Positions 43,637 through 55,400 of a stretch of DNA of 64,000 nt are shown one piece after another; position 1 is the first letter of the stretch; every line of letters starts with the position of its first letter. The translations under genes and the position numbers were made by a program. Source of the stretch: Meconema thalassinum (taxonomy: Eukaryota > Arthropoda > Insecta > Orthoptera > Tettigoniidae); contig OX336397.1 of assembly GCA_946902985.2 (NCBI GenBank), positions 190,406,813-190,470,812 on the forward strand. The letters are read 5' to 3'. Below the pieces are notes generated by a model. The model made no database searches and was not told the DNA's origin. It saw only the letters and a list, made by a program, of their open reading frames with translations.

Positions 43637-46600
43637 TTCTAATAGGAGTGATTTGATTATTAAGACATGGTTTGAATTTATATACTTTGAATTTGCTAGA
43701 ATATGGAGTGACCATATGATATGGCAGGCATCATTATACGAAATTCTCACCGTTGTTTGGCTTTATTAAGCAGATGTTTGGTCTTTTAGACATTTTTCCA
43801 GCTAGGATATTTTTCATGTATATTTTTTTTTGAGTAACGAGTATTTCGAACTTGTGATCTGCAATTGATTATCAGAAACTACTTCGTCAGTTCATTGCAT
43901 ACTAGCGAGTGTGTATTATTCATCAGTAGGGATTTTTTCCATTGGATTGTTTGGAGATATTAAGAAGTTATTCACTTTAGTGAATGAACATCGCTTTTAT
44001 ATGACAACTAGAAACTTGTTGATTCCTTTCTGGTACATTCACTCATATAGACAACGAGATGGGGTCTTTCGTATTTATACGATTGTATGGTGGTTACTCA
44101 CCTTACCCATCGTTCAGGGAACTATCATCCAAGTCGACGGGGCGAGGTCCTTCGTATTTATACGATTGTACGGTGGTTACACATCTTACTCGCCATTGAG
44201 GGACTCATTTTTATCATCCGAATGTACACGAGATGTAAGTGAATTAAACAAGGAACTACTAGTCACATATCAGTCGAGATTTTGTTAAATAAAGTAACGA
44301 TAAATGTCAACAGGATTGCATTTAGTAATTCTTGTTTGCCAATCCAATATTTTATTGCTATACTCTTTTGAGAGTAATTTCAATTTAACAGCTATTACAG
44401 CTGATGCTTTGATGATTTTTATAATTGTGTTTGACACCTTTGAGAAGGACTTAAAGTAATTGAATCTTGTAAGATTAATCATTAATGGTCATAATTATTT
44501 TAAGGCAGATCAGTATTGCAGATTTTGGTGTGAGAGATTATAACACATTGGTGTTTTTCTGCGATGTGAATTTATGAAGAATTGAAAAAGAATTTATGCT
44601 ATTTGAAAGCGAATCTTAAATTACTGAAAAAATATTTTTTCGAATTGTTTAAGAAGTTGTCTAGATGTGATCAGAGTAATTACAGTCATTGGAGATTATG
44701 TGCGTTGATAATTTGAAGCCATTTATATATTTTTTGTAGATCATGCAACATGGTTAAGTGGAGTTTGTGATAGGCATTTTGTGGAATTTGCCATGTGATA
44801 GTTGCATCGTTGATAATGTATTTTGAAGCAGACATGAGGTCGTCGTACCCAGTCTAGCGTTATTGTTGAGATTCATGCTGTATGTGCTGAATATTTATGG
44901 AGTTTTTGGAGTAATTCTTATATTCAAATGTGATATTTGAAATATTGAAGAAATGTAATGTCGTTGTGGATAGTTAGATCCAACGTGATGTCGTGGAGAC
45001 AATAATATTTTTTGGCATGATAAATCAAATACGAGATATAACTTGGAAGTAATAAAACTGTAAGAAAACGTTCTATAAACCATATTAAACAATTTGTTAG
45101 GAAATTAAACAAATAAATGAAGTTGATAATACAAGATTTTCTGAAAATAATAATTAATGAAATAATAATCTGAGATTTAAGCATGTTAACGATCTGACCT
45201 AATGAAATAAAAATCAGAATGACTAGATGAAATAATAAAATCTAAATAACCAGATGATTGAAATTTAAATAATTTGATAAATTAAATTTTGAAATAAATC
45301 GATGAATTAAATAAGTGGATGAATTAAAGATTGAATAAATAAACTGATTGAAATAAATTAATCGACGATTGTAATGATGATGAATAACTGAATTAGAAGG
45401 TGATAATTAATTAAAGAAGCTTATGATTAATGAATTTATATGGAATTAAATAAATTTAATTGAGAGATAATTCGAAGAAATTGCAACTTGAAATGTGAAT
45501 TTAAATGATGTAATGGTGATGAATTAACGATTCTGACAGGAATATTTAGAATTTTGAAGTGAGAATTAATGTGAGAAATATTTAATTTTGATAATAATGA
45601 TGATGATGGCCAATGAGAATTTGAATTTTCTGTAATTCACAGATAAGAGATTAATGACGATGTAAATAATGTAAATTAATTATTCAATGTTTAGGAACAT
45701 TTGATTAACATGTTCTACGTTCAAATTATACCATGCAAACCATAATTTATGTGATATTTAATATGAGTGATTATTATATGTGTATGTTTAGACAGCTTAA
45801 TAACTTAATTAAATCCACATTGATGTTAAATTAAAGAGAATTAGGTCTCAGGTTTCACAAATGTCAGTGACGAAAGACATAGTGCTACAGTGATCCTGAG
45901 AACCCAAGAGAACTTTATACATTTTTCTTGTTAAGTGGATTGAAATAGTTTTGCATTAGAAAGGAGATGGTTCGATTTTTGGACAATGACAATTTAACTT
46001 TGCATTCGACCATACTCTTAGGTAGGAATTATATTTAAAATGTCTGTCTGACTTTCAAAGTAAAATAAATTTGTTTTTATCTTAGTGGTGATCTGATGAT
46101 GGTGTGATGTTCCTTTTTCTTTCCTTGTCTTGAGTAAGGCTTATCCGGAAAGGAAGTGGTTTTGCTAGGAATTCAGTTGATGGCGCCCATTTATATTTGA
46201 ATTATTTTTATTAACTTAAGCCCGTAACGACCCCTAGAGATACTTTGTCTCGTGAAACCCACTGCTTTTTCGAGAACTCAGCTGAATTTCCGACACATTC
46301 CTTATTTGACTAGAGGTTCATTTAACTCCGCTCTGTCCTGGAACTCCAGGGATGTGATGTTATAGCAGATGGGTCATCGCATCCCCAGGACGAACGGGCA
46401 CAGAGAGAGAGAGGGAGAATTGGCTTTATCCAACTAGTGGGGCTTTTCGATTTTGTTAATTCTATGGAATCACATCAGATTTAGATTACTGAGAGATTGA
46501 TCTCAAGTTCATTTAAGTGTGTTACAAAATTTATTATACTTAGTCAGACAATGTACTTGTGTGCCCAATCCAGTGTTCATGTTAATCGTATTAGTAATAT

Positions 46601-46711
46601 CATGTTAGTTATAAGATATTTTTCCCTATACCCAAGTGAATGCAGGAATTGAGACATTGTGATGTGTTGTTGTCTAACGTCTCTATATAATTCTATATTG
46701 AAAATATAATT

Positions 46712-49122
46712 ATGTTGCCAGAGGATTTAGCGAAGGTGTTAGGAGAGTTGCAGACGGGTATGTCTGGAATTGCAGAAACTATTTCTAAGATGGAAACGGA
46801 AGTTAAAGAACAAATTAATAATTCAGAAGCTAGATTAGAAGCTAAATGTAAAGAGAATGTACAAGCATTGCAAACTAGTACTGAAGAGAATTTAAAATCA
46901 TTACAGATTAGTAACGAAACTAATGTAAAATTATTGCAGTCAAATAGTGAAGACAATTTTAAATCATTAGAAAAGAAATTACAGTCAAATAGTGAGGACA
47001 ATTTCAAATCATTGGAAGAGAAATTACAGTCTCGTAGTGAAGAAACTAACACTGAATTAGAAAATAAGTTAACCAGATTAGAGAATAGTTTAACTTTAAA
47101 GAATAATGAGATGCTGAAAACTTAACAATTAGACATAATTGCAGTAAACATGAAAGGAGAGGAAAATGTTCAAATATTAAGGAAAAATATTATTGAATTG
47201 GAAAGTAGAGGGGAAGAAAATATTTTTACTTTAAGAACTGATGTTATGACCATACAGAAAGACATTAAGTCAGATGTATCGAAGTTAAGATTCGACATCG
47301 ATGGTTTAGTGGCAGATGTAGGAAAATTCAAGATTGGTCTACCGAAGTATCTTTCGAGACTAAGATTAAGGGTCTAGAAACGAATCTAGGTAACGAAATA
47401 AAAGATTTAAAGACAGTAATTGGGACCATTAAAGATGAAGTCTTGGGAGAGGTCAATTCTAATTTAAAGTCGTTAGAAAATCAATTGCAGAAGGATATTA
47501 GAAAGATAGACGACGATATAGAGCAAAAGGTTAACGAAAACTTAGCTTTATTTAAAAATAGAGTCGGAGCAATTGTGGAAGAACGATATAGTGAGGTTGA
47601 TGCCGAAGCAAAAGAGAAACGTGACGGGTTAGATGAAAAATTAATCGCAGGTATGGCAAACTTAGAAGCTAGGTTTACGGAAAGCAAGGAAGCGATGAAG
47701 ATAGATTCAACTCTATTTAGAACAGATGTTGATCTGTTGAAAGAACAAGTCGCGTTAGTAAGGAACACGTGCGAGGGAAAAATTGACAAGTTAAGGAACG
47801 ATCTAGACGAAAGTAACAAGACGCAGGATGTTACATCGTTAGATGAGTTGAAGACGCGGATGAAGAAATTAGCGGAAGACAGGATGACTAAACTAGAATC
47901 CATAGTTAACAGTTTTACCAGTCATAATGTAACATCAGGGGAAACATTGATAAACCAAACAGCGATAGACCGCAGTATGACGAATCAAGAACCGAGCATG
48001 GTAGAAGACCGTCAAATACAACCGAATGTGACATTCGAAAGGGTCAGTTCAACCCCTCAGGAGAATCCAAGTTCGAATAGGAGTACGTTAGGTCCAAGCG
48101 AACGATACTCAGGTCCAGTCACTATTATAAGGAATCTAGATGACAAACCGAGAAAATTTTCGGGAAATACACGAGTTACACCAGTAGAATTTCTGCGAGA
48201 TATTCGAGACTACATGGCGGAACACAGGGTAGCCAAAGAAAGAGAGCTAAGGATAGTAGAACGCGCCTTAGATGGATCTGCACTTACGTGGTTTAGAGCG
48301 TTCAGAAGCAACTTTGCGAACATGGAGCAATTTGCCATGGCTTTCTTGAGGAGATTCTGGAGTGCCGAGGATCAACTCAACGTAAGAGCGGAGATGTACT
48401 CTAAACGCTATTCTACGTCACATCCGACGCATTACGCCAACTATTTCACGTCACAGCTGGCTAAATTACAGTTCCTTATTCCTCCATTGCCAGAAGAAGA
48501 GCTTTTGCAAGCTATAGCGCGACAGTTACCGATAGAGGTACAGCGTTCACTGATAGCATCGGGAGCCAATACGCTGGAACATTATGACGACATATTACGG
48601 CGATTGGAATATACAAGCGCACAGGTCACGCCTAGAAGTAATCGAAACGACAACAGAAACACGCAAGAAGTAAATGCGGTAGTCGTGGACAATGCAGCTC
48701 AAACGGACAGAAGGGATTCCTGGGAAAACCGACGGAACGAAGGGAATCGAGGAAACATCCGTAATGCAAGAGGAAATGATCGATATAGAGGACCATATGA
48801 GAGGCCATACGATCAAGAAGCGAGAGATAGCCGGTATAGGAATTATAACCAAAATTCCAGGTATCAGGACAGGAATCGGTATAATAACAGATATCGGGGA
48901 AGGAATAACTGGGGCCAAGGTCAACAGTATAATGGAAACGACCGACAGGATGGCCGAAGAAACGATCCTAACGATAGAAGGGAAAATCGTGGACATGAAA
49001 GGTCAAGACAAGAGGATAGACAGCCTAGTGCACCACTCGAGGAGACACTGAGAGATGTCAATCGAGCCAGCACGAGTGGCGAAGGAAAAAAAAAACGTCA
49101 AATTAACTCCAGAGAAAAATGA
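46712..49122 (+). pseudogene. gag of the Ty3/Gypsy element, broken
   Basis: The frame from ATG 46712 is stopped by TAA at 47123-47125, continues in the same frame from 47126, and shifts frame once between about 47330 and 47350; the remaining 559-codon part is open at 47443-49122. The N-terminal third is Glu/Lys-rich with heptad-like repeats (a 42-bp duplication, SNSEDNFKSLEEKLQ, near 46940-47030), so a coiled coil is likely. A capsid-like domain follows at about 48150-48620 (VTPVEFLRDIRDYM, ALTWFRAFRSNF, PLPEEELLQAIARQLP). The C-terminus is Arg/Asn/Tyr-rich (RYNNRYRGRNNWGQG) with no CCHC zinc knuckle seen. Gag would form the particle. Breaks are described only. Confidence 0.85.
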
Positions 49123-52100
49123 AAATCATTGGGAATCAATCGTCATCGTGGAAACATATCAGGTCAAGGACGAAGATTTAATCGAGGAAGAAGACATAGT
49201 ACAACGGGAAAATAGACATGAATTGCCAGTTATTAGTGTGGAAGTCATGGGAAAAGAAATAAAGACACTCGTAGACACAGGGGCTATGGTGAGCTTGATA
49301 TCCATAGGTTGCCTGGATGAATTAAAATTATTAGGAAGAATTACAATGTTGCCAACTGTTGTTAGCAAAATTCAAGGGGTGATCCCAGACAAGAGTATGA
49401 AATGTAAAAGTCAGGTACTTTTAGATGTTGGGATTGGAACCAGAAGTTTTGAACAGATGTTCCTAGTAGTGGGTCAACTACATTTTGACATGATCCTAGG
49501 AGTGGATTTCCTAAGTGAGAGTGGCCTGATCATAGATATGCAGAGTAGGCGCATGTACTTTCAAGAAGGGGTTATGGAAAATCAAGAACCGGAGATGACA
49601 TTCTTTAGAGGGGATATATTGGATGAAATTGTATGCAGCGTTGAAAGGTCTATAGAAGATAAAATTGGCATGACTAGTAAAATAAATCCAGAAATTAAGG
49701 GGCAGTTTGATCAAGTAATTTCAGAATATGAGGATATATTCAATGACAAACCAGGTCTCATAGAAAATTTTACCTACAGCATCAAGTTGATGGATGACAA
49801 ACCATACCATAAAAATTTATATCCCATTCCGGATAAATGGAAGGAGGAAGTCAGCATAATGATAAGCGACATGGAGACAGATGGAATAATTAAGAAAATG
49901 CCAACTGCTTATTTGAATCCTTTAGCTGTTGTCAAGAAACCTAACGGTAAGCTGAGGATATGTCTAGATGCCAGAGCCCTTAACGAAAGAGTTCTTCCTG
50001 AACACGATAGACCACCTGTTATACGTGAATTGTTACGCCGATTTAGAGGAAAGTGTGTCTTCTCGACAATCGATCTGACTAGTTCATATTATCATGTTGA
50101 GCTAGCAGAAGAGTGCAAACAATACACAGGGTTCTTGTTTGACCATAAAACGTATGTATTCAATAGGTTACCTTTTGGTGTGAAAAATAGTGGTCCGGTG
50201 ATGATCCGAGCACTAGATGAAAATTTGTCAGATGCAGTTAAAGAGCATGTTGTATGCTATATTGATGACCTGATTATAGCGTCTGAGACAGCGGAAGAAC
50301 ATATCAGACACCTTCAAATGCTTTTCGAAGATCTTAGAAGAACGAACTTCAAGGTGAACTTCAATAAATGTCAGTTCTTTCATGAGGAAATTGAATTTCT
50401 TGGACATAGAATCGATGGAGATGGTTATAGGCCCAATCCAAAGAAGATTATGGCAATTTCAGAGTTTCCAACACCACGAAAGATTAAAGAGGTACGGCAG
50501 CTTTTAGGCATGTGTCAGTTCTTTTCAACACATTGTCCTGAATATACTGAGACGATGGCACCTCTGCAGGATTTTTTAAGGAAGGGAAATCGATGGAAAT
50601 GGGACGATAAATGCAATCAAGCGTTTTTAGCGGCCAAGAAAATGCTGATCCAAAATATCAAGCTTGAGTATCCTGATTTTACAAGACGATTTTTTGTAGA
50701 GACAGACGCATCCAAAATAGGCATTAGTGGAATCCTATATCAGTTGGATGATGACAAGAAACATAGATATTTAGCTTTCACCAGTCGCAAGCTTAGGAAT
50801 TGTGAGAGGAATTACTATGCAACTGAGTTAGAGGCATTAGCAGTGGTTCATGCTCTCAAAACGTGGAAGAAGGTGTTGTTTGTACATGACATAACAGTGA
50901 TCACAGATCATAAAGCCCTCCAATTTATTATGAAGACAGACTTAGCGAGTGACCGCATCACCAGATGGGCTCTGTTCTTACAGCAATTTAACCCAACTGT
51001 TGTACACAGACCTGGGAAGTTAAATCTGTTAGCAGATGTGCTAAGCAGAAACCCTTGTGAAGAAGTAATTGTCAACCATATAAATTTGATTCAAGAGGAT
51101 AGTGGTACTCTAGAGAAGTTGAAGTTGTTAGCGCAAACTCAGAAGAGATATGCACCTTTGCGAAGAATTTACCGTTTTCTGACACTCAGGATGGATAACA
51201 CTGATCCGGATTTTCAGAGAACTGAGATAGAGGCTAGAAAACATCATATTATGGGAGGTATTATATGCCAATATATCGACCAGGATCATACTAAACTTAG
51301 AGTAGTGATCCCACCCAAGCTTGTCAAACCAGTTATTTGGATGATACACCGAACTGCAGCTCATGTAGGTGTAGACAAGACTTTGGCTCTCGCTCAAGAA
51401 ACTTTTGTTTGGAGACAAATGGGACAAACGATTCGCGACGTCATAAAGACCTGTGACAGTTGTCAGCGAAGTAAATACTCATCTAAGTTAATGAAAGAAG
51501 TTCCTAGATCAATATTACCCAGCAAGCCCAGAGAACTTTTCGCGACGGACATTTTTGGTCCGATTCCTCGTTCGACGAAAGGCAATCAATTTGTTTTGGT
51601 AACAGTCGATGTATTTTCGAAATACGTATCTCTATGCCCTATACAGAAAGCTACGTCCAAATACGTAATAAACAGACTTGAGAAAACAGTTATTCCGAGC
51701 ATGGGGAAACCTGAAGTTTTGTTGAGTGACCATGGATCACAATTTACTAGTATGGAATTTTCTACTGCTATGGAACGTTTAGGTATAAGGCATGTGTTTA
51801 ATTCTGTACGGTATCCAGAGGGAAATCCCGCCGAAAGAATTATGCCGGAGATAAGTAAGCTGTGTCGCTTATATGTGTCAAGGCAACACCATAGATGGAT
51901 GGAAGTGATACCCATCATTAGCCAATGCTTGAATTCCACAGTACATGAAAGCACAGGACAGATTCCGTCCATGCTTCATCATGGATTGAAACCGGATAGA
52001 CCATGGGATAGAGTCGTGAGGGCACCAGTAGATCCTCAACCCACACAAGAAAGAAGAGTCGAGATGGCAGGAGAGAGGCTCAGAAGACAGGCGGAGAAGA

Positions 52101-52351
52101 GAGCCAGGAGACAGGCAGGAAGGAGGTTCCACGAGCCATTTCAAGAAAATGATGAGGTGCTGATTAGGAAGCCAGTCACTTCGAACCTTCAGCTGAAGAT
52201 CTACCATAAATTTGCTCCATTGTACGCTGGACCGTTCCGTATTGAACAAACATACCAGAATAATAGCTACAAGATTGTCAGAATGGATACTGATGAAGTT
52301 GTAGGAACTTTTAATGCAGCTAGCATCAGGAAATACCATCATGCTGAGTAA
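49055..52351 (+). CDS. pol of the Ty3/Gypsy element (protease-RT-RNase H-integrase)
   Basis: Intact 1098 codons, overlapping the gag end by 68 nt in the +1 frame. Protease: DTGA at 74-77. RT: core near 280-460 with FSTIDLTSSYYHVEL, RLPFGVKNSGP and catalytic YIDD at 402-405. RNase H: starts RRFFVETDAS (Asp 551) and includes ATELEALAVVHAL. Integrase: HHCC finger (MIHRTAAHVG ... CDSCQRS) and a catalytic triad of Asp 832 (FATD), Asp 892 (LLSDHG) and Glu 927 (NPAERI). The C-terminal module has YAGPFRI, the GPY/F motif, and no chromodomain. The protein is probably made by frameshift from gag; the ATG at 49055 may not be used. All catalytic residues are present. Confidence 0.95.
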   Translation: MSIEPARVAKEKKNVKLTPEKNENHWESIVIVETYQVKDEDLIEEEDIVQRENRHELPVISVEVMGKEIKTLVDTGAMVSLISIGCLDELKLLGRITMLPTVVSKIQGVIPDKSMKCKSQVLLDVGIGTRSFEQMFLVVGQLHFDMILGVDFLSESGLIIDMQSRRMYFQEGVMENQEPEMTFFRGDILDEIVCSVERSIEDKIGMTSKINPEIKGQFDQVISEYEDIFNDKPGLIENFTYSIKLMDDKPYHKNLYPIPDKWKEEVSIMISDMETDGIIKKMPTAYLNPLAVVKKPNGKLRICLDARALNERVLPEHDRPPVIRELLRRFRGKCVFSTIDLTSSYYHVELAEECKQYTGFLFDHKTYVFNRLPFGVKNSGPVMIRALDENLSDAVKEHVVCYIDDLIIASETAEEHIRHLQMLFEDLRRTNFKVNFNKCQFFHEEIEFLGHRIDGDGYRPNPKKIMAISEFPTPRKIKEVRQLLGMCQFFSTHCPEYTETMAPLQDFLRKGNRWKWDDKCNQAFLAAKKMLIQNIKLEYPDFTRRFFVETDASKIGISGILYQLDDDKKHRYLAFTSRKLRNCERNYYATELEALAVVHALKTWKKVLFVHDITVITDHKALQFIMKTDLASDRITRWALFLQQFNPTVVHRPGKLNLLADVLSRNPCEEVIVNHINLIQEDSGTLEKLKLLAQTQKRYAPLRRIYRFLTLRMDNTDPDFQRTEIEARKHHIMGGIICQYIDQDHTKLRVVIPPKLVKPVIWMIHRTAAHVGVDKTLALAQETFVWRQMGQTIRDVIKTCDSCQRSKYSSKLMKEVPRSILPSKPRELFATDIFGPIPRSTKGNQFVLVTVDVFSKYVSLCPIQKATSKYVINRLEKTVIPSMGKPEVLLSDHGSQFTSMEFSTAMERLGIRHVFNSVRYPEGNPAERIMPEISKLCRLYVSRQHHRWMEVIPIISQCLNSTVHESTGQIPSMLHHGLKPDRPWDRVVRAPVDPQPTQERRVEMAGERLRRQAEKRARRQAGRRFHEPFQENDEVLIRKPVTSNLQLKIYHKFAPLYAGPFRIEQTYQNNSYKIVRMDTDEVVGTFNAASIRKYHHAE
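49086..49095 (+). promoter_or_regulatory. Candidate gag-pol frameshift site (A10 run)
   Basis: A run of ten A lies within the 49052-49122 gag/pol overlap, where ribosomes or the polymerase could slip into the +1 (equivalently -2) pol frame. It is a candidate by position only. Confidence 0.4.
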
Positions 52352-52427
52352 TGGAATTGTAGAGCTATCGTGTACATGTATTATATATTGAATGCCTGAG
52401 AGTGTATTTTTTTTCTCAATCCTGATA

Positions 52428-52451
52428 AAAAAAGGAGATGTACGGGAGAGA
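52428..52451 (+). other. Candidate polypurine tract of the LTR element
   Basis: Purine-rich aaaaaaaggagatg, then tacgggagaga, directly abuts the TG of the right LTR. The last bases gggagaga are the most likely plus-strand primer. Confidence 0.6.
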
Positions 52452-55400
52452 TGTACCCGATACGTATTTTAGGCTATCGGCTACGCCAGCAGACATTAAG
52501 CTGTAGTTGAGGTTTTGGGAAGCAATAAGAAAAGATAGCGCATCGATCGCGTCAAGAAGAATGCCAAGATGACGTAGCAGGTCAAGAATCAAGGAGGCAT
52601 TGAAATCTGTAAGAAGATAGAATTATGGATAAAGATGTGAAGCTTTATTGAAACATATATGGGATTATAGCAATCAAAACAACTTAGAAGAGGATATATA
52701 ACGTGCATTGTATGTGGAAATAATTTTATGGAAATAAGTTATTTTATAACAGAACAGCCGAGAGGATTCGGGTTCGAGACTATGTTCATGACGTGATAGC
52801 GCAGTGGTGGGGAGAATAAGCCACGTGCCGCGCGGAGCACAAAAAGCCGGGACACAGCACTAGCAAGTCAGTTGGGCTCAGTGAGACGAGCAGTTCACAG
52901 CAGCTCTATAGCACAGCGAGACGGGCATTGAAGGTCACGCAACATACGTAAACCGTCACGGCATAAGTGTAGGCGACAGTTCTCGTATCACCGAGCAGCG
53001 AAGGCCGAGAGGGTCGTTGATCCAGGCGACCTGGCCGAGAAGGCAATTGTAGACCGCCGGGGTATTTCAAAACCACACTGATCGCATTTGAAGACTTTAT
53101 TTCAATCTTCATTTCGACGCTGTTCAAACACAGGCTTTTACGAATAACCTTATAACCATGCTGTTATATAACACATTCAAAGCGACTTTTACTATTCCAA
53201 GTAAACTGAATGTTTAGCATAGGCTCTGATGAACATTACAGCGTGCATTTATAAGATTTTTATCTTATGCCATTTTCATGAGTTACATATTATAGACAGA
53301 TACAGGGTGTATCGTAATCTTGAACACTATCTAGTAAAATTTTTATTTTACTCAAGTGGAACTTTGCAGTAAGTTGAGATTGGACTTACAATTCTCAAAC
53401 TGAACATTTATCGGAACAGTGGCGTATATTAGAAGAGGAGTAAGGGGGTCCGCTGTTTCCATGAACTTTTCGAGAAGGAGTTGGACAATATCCGCTATGG
53501 GTAATCCGAGGTTCAACATGACCGAGTAAACGTGAATAGAGACAAGATGGCACCACAGAGCGATGGATTCGATTCCTGACGAGAGGAGTCCAACAGCTGA
53601 TTCGCTTGGGATATCGAAGGAAATCGTCATTTCATGGATGAAATGATATTCACGCCGATCTTACGAGAAATTTTTAGGTAGGGAAAATCGACGATCTTGG
53701 AAATTATATTACAACTGATAATGAAAGGTACTGTAAGAGTTCTAACTACCTGATTCGATTATTTTCATGAATACTGGGCACACATGTATATTTTTCTAAT
53801 AGGAGTGATTTGATTATTAAGACATGGTTTGAATTTATATACTTTGAATTTGCTAGAATATGGAGTGACCATATGATATGGCAGGCATCATTATACGAAA
53901 TTCTCACCGTTGTTTGGCTTTATTAAGCAGATGTTTGGTCTTTTAGACATTTTTCCAGCTAGGATATTTTTCATGTATATTTTTTTTTGAGTAACGAGTA
54001 TTTCGAACTTGTGATCTGCAATTGATTATCAGAAACTACTTCGTCAGTTCATTGCATACTAGCGAGTGTGTATTATTCATCAGTAGGGATTTTTTCCATT
54101 GGATTGTTTGGAGATATTAAGAAGTTATTCACTTTAGTGAATGAACATCGCTTTTATATGACAACTAGAAACTTGTTGATTCCTTTCTGGTACATTCACT
54201 CATATAGACAACGAGATGGGGTCTTTCGTATTTATACGATTGTATGGTGGTTACTCACCTTACCCATCGTTCAGGGAACTATCATCCAAGTCGACGGGGC
54301 GAGGTCCTTCGTATTTATACGATTGTACGGTGGTTACACATCTTACTCGCCATTGAGGGACTCATTTTTATCATCCGAATGTACACGAGATGTAAGTGAA
54401 TTAAACAAGGAACTACTAGTCACATATCAGTCGAAATTTTGTTAAATAAAGTAACGATAAATGTCAACAGGATTGCATTTAGTAATTCTTGTTTGCCAAT
54501 CCAATATTTTATTGCTATACTCTTTTGAGAGTAATTTCAATTTAACAGCTATTACAGCTGATGCTTTGATGATTTTTATAATTGTGTTTGACACCTTTGA
54601 GAAGGACTTAAAGTAATTGAATCTTGTAAGATTAATCATTAATGGTCATAATTATTTTAAGGCAGATCAGTATTGCAGATTTTGGTGTGAGAGATTATAA
54701 CACATTGGTGTTTTTCTGCGATGTGAATTTATGAAGAATTGAAAAAGAATTTATGCTATTTGAAAGCGAATCTTAAATTACTGAAAAAATATTTTTTCGA
54801 ATTGTTTAAGAAGTTGTCTAGATGTGATCAGAGTAATTACAGTCATTGGAGATTATGTGCGTTGATAATTTGAAGCCATTTATATATTTTTTGTAGATCA
54901 TGCAACATGGTTAAGTGGAGTTTGTGATAGGCATTTTGTGGAATTTGCCATGTGATAGTTGCATCGTTGATAATGTATTTTGAAGCAGACATGAGGTCGT
55001 CGTACCCAGTCTAGCGTTATTGTTGAGATTCATGCTGTATGTGCTGAATATTTATGGAGTTTTTGGAGTAATTCTTATATTCAAATGTGATATTTGAAAT
55101 ATTGAAGAAATGTAATGTCGTTGTGGATAGTTAGATCCAACGTGATGTCGTGGAGACAATAATATTTTTTGGCATGATAAATCAAATACGAGATATAACT
55201 TGGAAGTAATAAAACTGTAAGACAACGTTCTATAAACCATATTAAACAATTTGTTAGGAAATTAAACAAATAAATGAAGTTGATAATACAAGATTTTCTG
55301 AAAATAATAATTAATGAAATAATAATCTGAGATTTAAGCATGTTAACGATCTGACCTAATGAAATAAAAATCAGAATGACTAGATGAAATAATAAAATCT

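Larger units (their letters stand above)
41959..46402 (+). repeat. Left (5') LTR, with SINE insertion
   Basis: 4444 bp including a 336-bp SINE plus target-duplication insertion at 43313-43648. Without it the length is 4108 bp, exactly that of the right LTR. By eye I found roughly ten single-site differences from the right LTR (for example near 41971, 42210, 42400, 42873, 44277, 45065, 45475, 46237), so the insertion is recent. A long AT-rich tract (about 45090-45860) is low complexity. The 125-codon frame at 43911-44288 recurs in the right LTR only because the LTRs are copies. Confidence 0.95.

Noticed and set aside
43911..44288. 125-codon frame conserved at 54068-54445
   Set aside because: Its conservation is explained by LTR identity. 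It has no recognised motif, and the LTRs are too young for selection to show.
51128..52342. Minus-strand frames over pol
   Set aside because: Shadows of the pol ORF on the opposite strand.
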